Origin: Chrysoperla carnea
Lineage: Eukaryota; Arthropoda; Insecta; Neuroptera; Chrysopidae
Assembly (NCBI RefSeq): GCF_905475395.1
Contig: NC_058342.1
Location: forward strand, 30,834,140 to 30,898,139
Direction: 5' to 3'
DNA: 64,000 bases
In this document: positions 44,001 to 54,769 of the stretch, piece by piece
Numbering within the stretch: the first letter of the stretch is position 1
How the letters are laid out: the number at the start of each line of letters is the position of its first letter
Made by a program: the position numbers and the translations under genes
The notes under the pieces: generated by a model
Seen by the model: the letters and a program-made list of their open reading frames with translations, nothing else
What the model was told of the DNA's origin: nothing
Database searches by the model: none

Positions 44001-46847
44001 TAACATACTAATAATAAATAATTAAAACAAGTATATTTATTAGCTTAGTTCTCATAACTCAACATTTTACTTTGCTCATAATAAACTAACAAGTTCAGGT
44101 TAATTTAAATATAAATTAGGTTAATTTTGGTTATCTCAAACAAAACTATTTATCAGTATTACCTATAAGTGATAAGCATGTTTTATTGATAATTATAAAA
44201 ACTACTAAATCAATTACCTAATTAAGATTTAAAAACTAAAAAAAAGACATCACCTATTGGTTTAACATTAATTTCGCACGTGGAAATTTTTAAACATAAA
44301 ATTAATTGTGTAAGTAACATTGACTTTAGAGTATACATTGACTGAGCATCGCCTATCTTTCCATACAGTGAGAAGCATGCCAACAACTGAGGTAATTGCT
44401 TAGGCCAGCTAGGGATATTTATCCAAAAAAATACATTTATCAAAAGAATATAGGGATATTTATCAATAAAACATACATTGAATGTTAAATTTTCATATCA
44501 CAAACTCTTTTACATAAAACATCGTGATTTCAATAAACTTTTTCGCTTTTTGGCTTAATTTGGCTTAAAAAATACTTATCACGTATCACTTTACATTTTT
44601 TCTTACGAATTTACAATGGTTGGACCTAAGCAATTACCTCAGTTGTTGACACGTTTAAAATCGTTTGACACTCAGTCTATGTAACTCTAACGTCAATGAG
44701 ATAAATAAACAAAGAAATAAATACACTTTCCAATTCATAATAATTTCATATTTGGTTTTTACCATTTCAGAATAATAAATAATAATGCTCCTTATTTGAG
44801 TACAAAGTAAAATTTTTAAAAAATGTCAGATTTCAAATAGATTAGGTATGTTTAAAAAGTTAAATTATGAATTATTTCATATTTTTATTTTCACTTTATG
44901 AGTAATCGAATAACTTTCATGTAAATTTCAATTTGATTATGGGTTAAACCACGTTTGTTAAATCAAAAAAAATATAAAATTAAAATCCGGGTCAATTTAT
45001 CAAAATTACAACATAAATGTTATGAAATTTCACTTTAACAAAAATTCAAATAAGATCCGGGTAGATACTTTTATTATTATGCCCGGGTACAATTTTTTAT
45101 CGAAAACAGTTTTTTATCGAAAGTTCAGTATCTTTTAAATTATTGACAAAAAAAATTATTTAGGCAATTACAAGCTTTTATTGTACAAAAAGTAGAAAAT
45201 AATTTTATCTCTGAGTCCCTCTTACCCGACTATTTGTAAAAGCTTGAGGCGCTCAATTTAAAATATCAAAAATGAATTGGAACGCTTCATCTACTCTACA
45301 TAATTTTTCTAATTATTTTTCGATTCATTCTTGATGTTAATCGCCTCAAGCTTTTACCAATAGTCGGGTATGAGTGACTCATAGATTATTTTCTTCTTTT
45401 TAGTATAATAAAAGCTTGTCCCTTGATAAAAAGTAAATTTGTATTCACTTTTGATTTTAAATAAATTCAAGTGTTGTTTATAAACCTTAACAGCCTTAAT
45501 TAAACCAAACATTGTATTTTAATCGCCAAAATTACAAAAGGTTTGTAGAATCCCGCCATTTCTGCATAAGTAAGTCGGTATCATCGGAATAGGCTCTTAT
45601 TTTGATAATTTATGCCTTAATTACAAAATGACGTATATTTAAAATCCATTCATGAAATTCTTTTAACAAATCTCTTCGTTCGAAGTTTTCCTAAACTTCT
45701 ATAACTTTCTCACAATAAGATAAAATGGCGCGATTTTTAATTTTTATAAAATTTAATACCTCTTACGGTGTTAGATTTTTAAATTTCATATAAATTCTAT
45801 ATTGAAGTGTTTTTAAAGGTATGCTTTATTATGTAACAAGGATAATTTTTCTTAAGATTAATTTGAAAAACTTATATTTATTAGTTAAAAGCATCACAAA
45901 TATTTTCCTATAAAGAAAATTATAACAAGAGACACTCGTTTTTCCATAAAATACATTTAAAGTGATGAAATGAAGTGGCATTTGTGTGATATTTACTTCT
46001 ACAAGTAATTTTCTCTAAATCTTCAGGTATCAATATTTTCAAAAACTATGGTATATATCGAACAATTTTACTCCTAACTTTCCTCAAAATTTGAAACGTA
46101 TGTCTCAAATATTCGATGAACGCCCTTGAGTAGGTACTCATGAATTATACACTTAAAAAAAATAGCACAAAAAAAATCTTGAATTCCTACCAAAAGTACG
46201 TCAAGAGTATAGGATATAGAGAACGTCATTATAGAGAATTTTATGGTTTTTAAATTACTTTTCTATAACTTTTTTCAAATTTTGTATATTTTTGAGGATT
46301 TTTCGAGATATTCGATTTTTAGGGTACCTATATTCAATAACCGCTTACAAAATCGCTTACAGCTGAGTAACATACATTTAATTGAAAGGAAAAAATTAGA
46401 CTCTCTAAACACCATAACAGTTTTCATAAAAGAGGCGCTTCTTTACCCTTAAAATAAGCATTGGTAGAGCCCGAAAATAACAAGGATTATAAATAAAAGT
46501 CCTGCAAATATTGAATTTTTTGCAACAAAAAGAGTATCTTTTTTTTTTGTGTAGTGTATTACCAAAAAAAAAAAAAAATTTACTTTTTAAGAATAATTTA
46601 AGAAACCTTCTTATAAATTCAAAAATTTATTCGTGCGTACCAAAATAAAACAATATACGCACTTTGTTAAAACAAATTTCAAGTTTCAGAAAGAAAGTTC
46701 TCAAGAGAGTTTCATTCAAAAAAAACGAAATGTAGGTCACCGGATTATTAAAAAAATTAGAATCTTACCGATACTTCGTCCCCAAGCAGCAAACGCCAAT
46801 AATAAAAATATTAAAAGTAGTTCAAAAACAGTGGATAATTTCACCAT
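41010..46847 (-). CDS. Secreted DUF4773-like Cys-rich protein with acidic and Thr-rich tails, 755 aa
   Basis: Function unknown; likely an insect extracellular protein. Exon 1 (46847-46769) encodes a clear signal peptide, MVKLSTVFELLLIFLLLAFA then AWGRS. Exon 2 (43198-41010) joins in phase through an acceptor ending GATTACAG, with a 3.57-kb intron between. Residues about 55-175 form a domain with ten Cys, opening YCTCTNTKCNCC, as in insect DUF4773 proteins. Then follow a run of 14 Asp (about 192-205), more acid stretches, a Lys/Pro/Thr/Arg-rich region (about 260-370, like a mucin or matrix linker), imperfect repeats of QPETTSEKLIMQTETTTQKI (about 450-590), a second Asp/Glu block (675-740) and a conserved-looking end RFKWPWEY. 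The composition suggests a calcium-binding or matrix role, which is inference only. Domain assignment is from memory of the Cys pattern. Confidence 0.85.
42655..42715. repeat. Trinucleotide tract encoding poly-Asp
   Basis: An (ATC/GTC)n run on the plus strand, that is GAT/GAC codons on the coding strand. It codes for the 14-Asp run of the DUF4773-like protein. Mixed GAT and GAC codons suggest selection on the protein or an old expansion. Confidence 0.8.
43625..43735 (-). repeat. Family A 5' fragment in DUF4773-like gene intron
   Basis: On the minus strand: TATATCAAGGTATATTAATT, then AGAAATATTGATGCTAAAAA, then TTTGGTATAGGTGC. Only the first 100 bases or so of the family are present. Confidence 0.6.
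44300..44690. mobile_element. MITE, inverted copy of the 29635-29985 element
   Basis: CCAACAACTGAGGTAATTGC at 44379 and GCAATTACCTCAGTTGTTGA near 44630 are the inverted ends. The flanks (GATTTTAAACG/TGTCAA and CTTCTCACTGTATGGAAAGA on the minus strand) match the outer parts of the other copy. It lies in the intron of the DUF4773-like gene. Confidence 0.7.
45171..45419. mobile_element. Foldback MITE, 249 bp, about 85-bp inverted arms
   Basis: Ends are ACAAGCTTTTATTGTACAAA and its near complement finishing ATAATAAAAGCTTGT. The arms continue through ACCCGACTATTTGTAAAAGC against GCTTTTACCAATAGTCGGGT. In the intron of the DUF4773-like gene. No coding capacity. Confidence 0.8.
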
Positions 46848-47282
46848 TGTAAGTTTAAAAAAAAACTGCACTCGAAAGACACGGAAGAAGTTTAAGTAAA
46901 TCACTTAAGAAAGTTTTTGATTCTTATTGTTTTAATAACTCATTGAATAAAATGAATGTACACAACGGCAATGAACTTGATTCTTTCTCTTTGAACAGTC
47001 TACAATCAACTAAACACTGTTAGACCAACTGAAGAAGAATATTTTAACTTTACCATCGAACTGAATTTAAAAAAAAATATAAATGAAACTTTAAAACAAT
47101 TTCAAAGATGCCCCACATAGCCTCTATATATGAAAGTAAAAGAATATATGTAATCCGGAACACTTTCAAAAGTTCAAAATTTTGTCCGGTTTTGAAAAAT
47201 GGTCCTGCAAAGGAACCCCGGACACAATACATTGATTTTTGGTTTCGGTTAAAATTTTTTGAAATCGAAATCGATTTGAAAT

Positions 47283-47430
47283 CATGCTGATCAAAAGATT
47301 TTAGGAGCTCAATTCTCAAAAAGGCTTCCCCTTCCGAGCTACGACCCTTCAAAGGTTATGCCTATATGAAGTGCTCGTAAGGGAAGGGTTTTTGAAGGTT
47401 GAGTCTTTAAGAACTTTTGATCAGCATGAA
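47283..47430. repeat. Inverted repeat (hairpin) within a family C region
   Basis: CATGCTGATCAAAAGATTTT at the left and its partner GAACTTTTGATCAGCATG at the right, with GGCTTCCCCTTCCGAG against GGGAAGGGTTTTTGAAGG further in. Confidence 0.6.
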
Positions 47431-47434
47431 AAAT

Positions 47435-47790
47435 AAATGCATGTAACGTTTGCAACAGAAATTTTATGGGCCTTTTGACGATTGGGCGAATAATTTTTGA
47501 GAGATTAAGTAAAATCGTATTGATATTCCGGACCAGTTTCATTAATCGATACCTCAGAAACTTGGATCCATGGGCGTAACGATGAGAGGACAGGTCAGAG
47601 CTATTAACCCCTCTTCTGGAACTGATTGGCCGTTGATTTAATTGGCTAAGTATGTGTTTTAAGGTTTTTACAAACTAGTGTTGATTTTATGAAAATTTTA
47701 GACTAGAATTATCTGATTTTCCCGCCTCTAAAAAAGTCTAAAGAAGAGACTTCCTGTTTTGCCTCCCCTTAGACCAAAAGGTGATTGATT
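47435..47790. repeat. Dispersed repeat family C copy
   Basis: Shares ATACCTCAGAAACTTG, TTGATTTAATTGGCTAA and TGTTTTGCCTCCCCTTAGAC, in that order, with 12880-13045. Diverged, no frame. Confidence 0.4.
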
Positions 47791-47884
47791 TAGATCTTTC
47801 CATTTTGGATGAATGAACACCAATGGCAAAATTTGTACCTACTTTTAGAATCAATTTTAAAATCTGATAACCTCAAAACGCAAC

Positions 47885-48492
47885 GAAACAAATGTTAGCC
47901 TGGTATGGGTACCTAGACACAGGGACATTCCGGGAAATTGTGAAGCCGAGAAGCTTGCTAGAAATGGTACAATGCTGCTGTAAACAAGTATCAATAGACA
48001 TTCGGGAATTCCATTTGCGATCTGCCAGTTGCTTTTCAAAGAGGATATCTTAAAAAGGCCAATCTTAGATGGAAAGAGGAATGTACTTGTGATACTACAA
48101 GACAGATATGGTCAGAGTGTAATCGCAGGCGTTCCGAAGATCTTGTATCACTTCTAAGGACCTCTATTAGCAAAATAGTTGCGGTTTCTACAGATCACTG
48201 GTTAGGTGACAGGCACGCTGAAGTCACAGTGAGAAGGAGGAAGAAACGATGTCTCATCTTCTCTGTCAGTGCCAAGCTCTTGCCTCCATGAAGTGCCTTG
48301 CCTCACTTCAGAAAACTTAAGTCCTACCTGAAATCCGTTGACGCCAAAGCACTCCTGTTGTTTTTAAACAGCTCCAAATGGTTCATGGAGTAGTGGCCGA
48401 GGATGAACCAACCCTTTTTTGGTATCACAACGGACCCTAGGGTCTAAGTGTGTCCCACCCCAGGACAGCCACTCTCACCTAACCTAACCTAG
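47885..48492 (+). mobile_element. 5'-truncated CCTAA-tailed LINE
   Basis: Covers the same region as the SCOC-intron copy: TGGTATGGGTACCTAGACAC and GGGAAATTGTGAAGCCGAGA (end of RNase H), AATCTTAGATGGAAAGAGG, TCTCTGTCAGTGCCAAGCTC (Cys/His region), CTAAGTGTGTCCCACCCC, and the tail CCTAACCTAACCTAG. Deletions (for example around 48225) and frameshifts make it dead. It is more diverged than the copy at 34552-35254. Confidence 0.85.
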
Positions 48493-49104
48493 AAATTTGA
48501 AGAAAACTTCAAATGAATTTTCGAGAAAAAATTACCTCCATATATGACTACTTACATGGAGGTACAGGTAATAATATAAATGAAACTTAAAACAATGTAA
48601 AAGACATGTTTGGAATCAGAACTCTATAGTCTAGGTGTAAAATCTATGTCAATGTCTCTACGAGTACGGGAACTAGGCTTCACCACCATATATTGAATAT
48701 TTTATTAAAACAATACTTTTAATAAATAATAAAAAATGATGCTTAAATTTTACTTTTTTTAAAATTTTTATTTTTTTATTCAAATAACGAATCAAATGGT
48801 CCAATCTAATTATAATGTTTATTGGGTAATATTTAATTTATTTAATTATTTTATTGTTTTTAAATTTTTAATTTTTCGTTTATTGTTTGTTTTTTTAAAT
48901 AGTTATTGCACGGAAATTGTGATGAAATTGTCACAGATTAGCAAATTAATTAAAATATTATTCAATGCATCTTTGTTTATCAATTTCATTTATAATTTAT
49001 GGACCATCCATAAATTACGTCACACCAATTTTACGATTTTTAATATCCCCTCCCCACTTGTCACAGATGGTCACATTTTTTAAGACCCCCAACCACTGAA
49101 AAAA

Positions 49105-49215
49105 AATGTCCAATTCCGATTTGATTATAGCTCATATTATAAGGTAATTTTGACCCAAAAAATTCAAAAATCGATTTTATTGGACGGTAGAGCTAGTAAT
49201 TTCCTAGAAAAGTGA
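49105..49215 (+). repeat. Single fragment of the 50850-51460 palindromic repeat
   Basis: Contains TCCGATTTGATTATAGCTCA, AAGGTAATTTTGACCCAAAA and AGAGCTAGTAATTTCCTAG, matching one arm of the downstream tandem palindrome. It is followed by a short family A piece (49215-49330: AACATAGATCAATTATGTGT). Confidence 0.55.
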
Positions 49216-49429
49216 AATTCAAAAACAAAAAGAGATATCAAGTTGAAAGTTTTATAGCGTGTTCAGGACGTAAATAGAGGATATGAGTTCATAAATGCGC
49301 AACATAGATCAATTATGTGTTGGGTCTATAATTGCGTGTTGGAATTCACATCACGAGAAAAGCAGGGCACAAATTTTAGTTTTTAAACTAATATTTTAAA
49401 TAAAATTATAAAAAATTAACATTTTCGAA

Positions 49430-49483
49430 ATGAATTCACTATCTCATCCTAGACTAAAAACATCTGTATCTTCAACTTCAAAG
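49430..49483 (+). CDS. Possible first coding exon, 18 codons
   Basis: An ATG opens MNSLSHPRLKTSVSSTSK and runs straight into a consensus donor, AAG then GTATGT. The Ser/Thr/Pro composition is less AT-driven than its surroundings. No matching downstream exon was found by eye, so it could be a chance frame or the start of a gene whose later exons I missed. Confidence 0.2.
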
Positions 49484-49659
49484 GTATGTAATTATGAGAT
49501 TTTATTGTCATTATCGTGATTGTAAAGCCAGTATCACACCAAAATGTTAGTGTTTGAAAATCGATTTATTACGAGCATGGGCGTCCTTACGGGGGACACG
49601 TGCGCCTTCAATAATTTTCGAAATTTTTGAAAACATAATAAAAATGGGGATAATGCATT

Positions 49660-49867
49660 TATGATTCATTTTTTCGTAAACATCACTGTGTACCCGTGAG
49701 AGCGCAAATTAGGCGTAAATTGTATATTAGGTATTATATGGGAATATCAGTTATATTAGTTATGTATGTGAGACATGCATTTATGTGTAATGTGATAGAG
49801 TAATCAACACTGTCTATGCATGGTATTTCAACAATTAGTTCAGTCAATTGTTCGTTTTCACTTGTTA
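49660..49867 (+). repeat. Family A 3' half
   Basis: From TTTTTCGTAAACATCACTGT through ACCCGTGAGAGCGCAAATTA to TTAGTTCAGTCAATTGTTCG and TTTTCACTTGTT. Confidence 0.8.
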
Positions 49868-49889
49868 AAATAAGATTTAAGTAAATCCA

Positions 49890-50125
49890 TGCATACTACA
49901 TTTTTTTGAGATTAGTCTTTCCTGGCCAATTACCACAGCAACGGCTGAAAGACGTCTAAAAACCTATCTAAGTAGTAAAATGCGAGAGGATAGCCCAGCA
50001 AGATTGACTTTGATGGTCATTGAAAGACAAAATACAGCTGTGCCGATGTTAGATGAAGGTAGCTCGATATCTTGGTCGAAAAACTTGCTATGTATGTTAT
50101 AAGAATTGACTTACATTAAGATGTA
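49890..50125 (+). pseudogene. hAT transposase relic, C-terminal dimerisation region
   Basis: One frame reads PITTATAERRLKTYLSSKM, then REDSPARLTLMVIERQN. Compared with the copy at 14600-14880, the SFSSLK part of the dimerisation motif has been lost by an in-frame deletion, but the following frame is kept. The flanking text (TACTACATTTTTTTGAGATT) is shared with the first copy, so both derive from the same element. In both cases a family A repeat lies alongside. Confidence 0.75.
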
Positions 50126-50849
50126 AATCCATTTTTTCTACTATTGGTGCCTCTATCCATTTTTCCTACTATTGGTGCCCCCCGAATACTTTGATCCTAG
50201 GAACGTCTATGGTGAGATCATAAAATAAATCGAAAGATTACGGTGCAAGTAGCAACAATCGACCATTAGAACAAGCATATTAAAAAAAATAAACAAGTAA
50301 AAAGACAAGATTATTTAAAAAATTACACTATCTCATAAAAAGAAGATTATATAAAAAAAGATTTATTTCCTTTATTACACCCGGAAATAAAACGATACAA
50401 CTATCTTTGTTTATTTTAGAGATGGAGAGCAGTTATATTTATTGTCTGTCCGTTATTTTGATTTGAAGTGAAATGGTGGGACTATAATAAGTCGGTCAAA
50501 GACTCTTGGTCACTGAAGCGGGTCATCCTGAAACCACCTTCTTACGTTTTATTATTGTGTATTGCATGTATTAAAAACCGTTTACAACGTCTTATAAATG
50601 TGTTTATGTATATATTGGTGATTCATAAGTCTCTATCTATTTTAAGGTATTTTTAAGGCGAATAAAGTTGTAAGATAAAGTTGTAAAAAAATTTGTAGAA
50701 GCATTGTCCGCCTCTGTTAGCTGTATACAAGTTATTAAGTATTATTTTTACGATTTTACTTGATTTTTTCTGATTTAATCGGTAAACTTAAAATTTCCGG
50801 AAATCGATTCAAGAAATATCTCGAATTATGCAATTTTGAAAAAAATCCA

Positions 50850-51460
50850 TATAATCGAAAAAAATTGTTCGTTTCCAATTTGATTCAAACTCATTTTATA
50901 AGGTAATTTTGACCCAAAAAATTCAAAAATCGGGTTCATTTGGCGATTGAGATAGTAGTTTCTAAGAAAAAGGATATTTCGGATTGATTTTTGACGTTAT
51001 CTCGAAAACTACTCCTTCAAATATTAAATGAACCTGATTTTTGAATTTTTTGGCTCTAAATTAGCTTATAAACCGAGTTTTATTCAAATAGGAAATGAAA
51101 AATTTTTTTCGATTTTCGGCAATTTTTTTAAGGGGTACCCCTTTGAAAAAAATCGATATATTCGAAAAAAATTGTTAGTTTCCGATTTGGTTCAAACTCA
51201 TGTTATAAGGTAATTTTGACCCAAAAAATTCAAAAATCGGGTTCATTTGGCGATATAGCTAGTAATTTCTTAGAAAAATGATATTTCGGATCGATTTTTG
51301 ACGTTATCTCGAAAACTACTCCTCCAAATATTAAATGAACCCGATTTTTGATTTTTTTGGCTCAAAATTACCTTATAAACTGAGTTTTATTCAAATAGGA
51401 AACGAAAAATTTTTCTCGATTTTTGGCAATTTTTTTAAGGGGTACCCCTTTGAAAAAATC
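50850..51460. repeat. Tandem pair of about 300-bp near-palindromes
   Basis: Each unit reads AAGGTAATTTTGACCCAAAA, ATTCAAAAATCGGGTTCATT, a centre with GACGTTATCTCGAAAACTAC, then the complement ATTAAATGAACCTGATTTTT and GGCTC..AAATTA.CTTATAAA. AAGGTAA starts at 50900 and 51207, a period of 307. Each unit ends with the perfect palindrome AAGGGGTACCCCTT. Transcripts of either strand could fold into two long stems. Confidence 0.8.
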
Positions 51461-51479
51461 AATAAAATCAAAACTTGCT

Positions 51480-53030
51480 TCGAACACGCTCATTAAATGA
51501 AACATGGACTTTTGAATCATCTGTATATGCGTACATATTTAAAGAAATCATTACCAAGGTATCACATAAATTATTTACTAAAAAACCTCTAAGGTAAACC
51601 ACCTTAAGATTAATAATTTCTTTATTGTAATCAGTCTAGTTTTTTATTTATTTTTAGAATAGTTTTGATCGAAATTCGAGTTTCATTTTTACCTCTATAT
51701 ACAGATTATAACAATTGATTGAAGAGGTTTTTTATTTATGTCAAAAACTAAACTCAATTCTTGATAAATGCTTGAGGCGTTCATTGTTTTTATTAAAAGC
51801 CAAGGACAAGGTCTTGTTGAAAGTACTTTCACCAACCCTCATTCTTTTAGAAAATATAAAGTTTCTTTAAATTAAATGGTAATGTAAACCTTTAACATTT
51901 AGCGTTACTCCAACTGGCTTTTTTTGACATGATTACAAAATTTTTACAATTTTTACTCTTCAGTGGCGGATATATTGTATTTATTAAAATATTAGACAGC
52001 TAAATTACTAAAGTATTATATTTTCAAAATCTTATCTGAAAATTTCAAGAGAAATCGGCGAAAACTTTTCGAGTCATTCAACAATAAACGGCGAGCACTC
52101 TTAAACGCGCGTTTCTCAAAACTATGTTTTTCAGGTCGCTGATCACTGTCATTTAAAACCTACTCGGCGGATTTAAATGAAATTATACAACTTTTTAAAA
52201 CATATTAAACTAGTGCCTGATTTTTCAAAACTTTTTTTATAAACAATTTACTGTTGCCTTTTTTATTGAAAATTCGAGAGTAAATAGTCTGGAGCCGCCA
52301 TTTTCTTTATTTTCAAAAAAAGCTTCGATCAGGCACTAGATTAAGTGTTAGAATACTAAATTTTTTATTTGAATGATTTCGGATGACTTGTTAAGAAGTT
52401 ATGATGGTCACCGCAAAAACTAATTTTGGAATATCGGCCGGATACATAAAGCAATAACTTTTTTAATAATATTTTCTTCTCAAATTTGGGTGAAATCAAG
52501 TTGAAACATGATATAATGATTTTTACTTATATAAAATAAATAAAATTACTGAAAAATATTAAAATACTTGTTTTTTTTTTTGTGTCTCCGACCGCACTTA
52601 ATCCCTTAAGATATTCCCACCAGACTGAGAGAGAATGCAATGTCTTAAAAGATAAAAAAATCTATGTCTCGAATTTGTAGTTGTATTAGTGCAGTAAATG
52701 TGTTAAAGCTTCAACGAATACTCTTATATATTGCATGTGTATGCTTTTGATTGAACTGTAAATAGACAAAATCGGATTTTCCGCGGAGATAGATATTCTT
52801 CATTCCATTAAAAAAAATAAATAACATAATGGGCGGATCATAAATGATCAAAATAAAATAAATCACGTTTTAAAGTTTGTACTAAAATCATCTTAGCTCG
52901 TTGCCCTCAATTATAATTGACCATTAGTATTAGTTTTAATGATGTATGCTTCTTGTCTATTATGTATTATAAATATATATATAGTTTATTTTTTATATTC
53001 ATATTATTCCATAAATTAAGAATTATTAGA
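51480..53030. other. Intergenic, no gene; one short inverted-repeat pair
   Basis: No exon or transposon protein recognised. At 52210-52339 the ends CTAGTGCCTGAT and ATCAGGCACTAG form a 12-base inverted pair about 130 bases apart, possibly a very small MITE. Confidence 0.4.
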
Positions 53031-53034
53031 GGTA

Positions 53035-53203
53035 CGCATTTTTTGACTTTAATAAAGCCTTTGATTCCCTGAGCCATGTTTACATGCTAGAATCCCTTAA
53101 GCAAGCCGAAATTGTCGAACAATATATCCACTTGATTAAAAATATATCTGAAGACAGGTACCGAATTTGAACAAAAACGAGGAATTAAACAAGGTGATCC
53201 ATT
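53035..53203 (+). pseudogene. RTE-like LINE reverse transcriptase fragment, left part
   Basis: Translates as FFDFNKAFDSLSHVYMLESL, the DFxKAFDS motif of LINE reverse transcriptases, then after a frameshift RGIKQGDPL, the RGxxQGDPLS motif. A LINE fragment of opposite orientation has been inserted exactly inside the GDPLS codons. The frame resumes at 53514. Confidence 0.8.
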
Positions 53204-53513
53204 GACTTACTTGACTTAATTCCTTTAATCCCTAGGGGGACACAGGGCCGCAACAAAAGATCTCCAGCGAACACGAGGAGATTGTCAGACTCTTGACTTC
53301 ACTCCAGGTTTTGCCTTCCAGTTCTGCCTCTTTTCTGGCGGATGATGTCTTCGGGAGGTTTTCTTAGCGTATGACGAATCCAGCCAAACTTCCTATGCTT
53401 GATGACGTCTGCTATCGGTGTTTGGTTGATTTTCTTCCACAGATCAACATTGGATATCGTATTTGGCCAAATTTTAGTAACTCTCCATGTTTGGCAACCG
53501 TAAAGTTGTAGAT
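53204..53513 (-). mobile_element. RTE-like LINE 3' fragment inserted into another LINE, with TSD
   Basis: Flanked by AGGTGATCCATT at 53192-53203 and 53514-53525. On the minus strand it encodes LYGCQTWRVTKIW, then NVDLWKKINQTPIADVIKHR and FGWIRHTLRKPPEDIIRQ, and ends with CCCCCTAGGGATTAAAGG. These are the C-terminal features of RTE-type LINEs (GxTLRKPPxxITRQ region). It is related to the fragment at 23490-23712. Confidence 0.85.
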
Positions 53514-53610
53514 AGGTGATCCATTAAGTCTGGATATCTTCGACATTTTGAAAACAACCACTACAGTTAGTTTTGAAAAGCGTTGGAATGATCCGAATAT
53601 AAAAAATAAA
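53514..53610 (+). pseudogene. RTE-like reverse transcriptase fragment, right part
   Basis: Continues the frame of 53035-53203: DPLSLDIFDIL, as expected after QGDPLS in LINE reverse transcriptases, then drifts into KRWNDPNIKN. The catalytic YxDD block is not present. Confidence 0.65.
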
Positions 53611-54468
53611 TTATAGAAGTAATTTTTTATAAAAATATTTTATCTAAATCTGAAAAAACATTTTCTAAAAAGCTAATATGGATTGTGTTTATCGTATTTG
53701 AGGGAAAAGTATTTTCAATGAAAGGACACTTTCAATTAGATTGTTTACAAACAAATATTCAGATTTCTATCTTATCGATATTTAATCGGTATTTTTATTT
53801 AAAATGAAAAAATTATAGAAATTTTATTGTTTTGATACAAATAAAATAACACTTTAATTGTATACTGATACATGTAACTAGCGGAAAAAGCAAATAAAAA
53901 GAATTCTTGAGATTAAAGTGTTTATTTAATTTCATTAAAGCCATAATAATGGATTTCTACAAATTAAAGCTCGCCGATATTTAAAAATATCAATACCTTT
54001 TTTGTTGAAATATATTCAGCGAAAAGGGCGTTGCCAGCCGATGGCAAGTGGGTGCTTTGAACCATTTTTGTGAATCTCTAGAAGGGGGCAGCTGTCCCTA
54101 CCTACCTCCTCTTGGCGACACCCATGATCTAGAACAACCCATATTCGATATTCCTCGTTATAAGCGGTTTTGACTGTATGCATCAAATTAAAATTTCATA
54201 ATTTTTGTTCAAAAATTATAAATGCTTAATCACTTAATTATTGTAAGATGGTAATTATGACGTAAATATAGAAAATAGTGCACCATCATTGAAAATATAT
54301 TTCTAGCCTACTTTTTTCTGTTCAACATGCATCTTACTTTCATAGTCAATTAGTATCTTAAATATCAGAAAAGAGCGTACCGGACACGCACTTAATAGGA
54401 TTCCGTAGAAATTTGTTTTTTTAAATTCAATACATACACAAATCTTTTTGTTCGGGTAAGAGAACATT

Positions 54469-54760
54469 TTATTGTGTTAAAATGTGCGCATAGACTTCTA
54501 CACAGCGATGTATATTGAACGAAGCTAAACCTTTTAGCCGATCTTCAGACAATTTTGATTCAAGATATGTTTTGAGACGACGCAAAACTGAAAAGGAACG
54601 TTCATTCGTCGCTGTTGCCATAAGTTTGCCATAAGTAAAACTGCCAGAACGCGAAAAATTTGGTAGATATTTGGAAATACATCTTCATTGCAAATAACGA
54701 GGGATTTTCCAAAGTTTAACTTCTTTGATCCAGATATCACGAAAAGCATCAACCTAAATT
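54469..54760 (-). pseudogene. hAT transposase relic, C-terminus
   Basis: The end of an hAT transposase, in two frames. Upstream comes FPNIYQIFRVLAVL. After a shift, ATATNERSFSVLRRLKTYLE leads through SKLSEDRLKGLASFNIHRC to VEVYAHILTQ and a TAA stop at 54469-54471. This last stretch is a well-preserved hAT dimerisation domain, less decayed than the other two hAT relics here and of a different subfamily (NERSFSVLRRLK). The rest of the transposase is not visible upstream. Confidence 0.8.
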
Positions 54761-54769
54761 AAAGAGTAT

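Noticed and set aside
46633-46899. 88-codon plus-strand frame over the signal-peptide exon
   Set aside because: It is basic, low-complexity and antisense to the well-formed first exon of the DUF4773-like gene.
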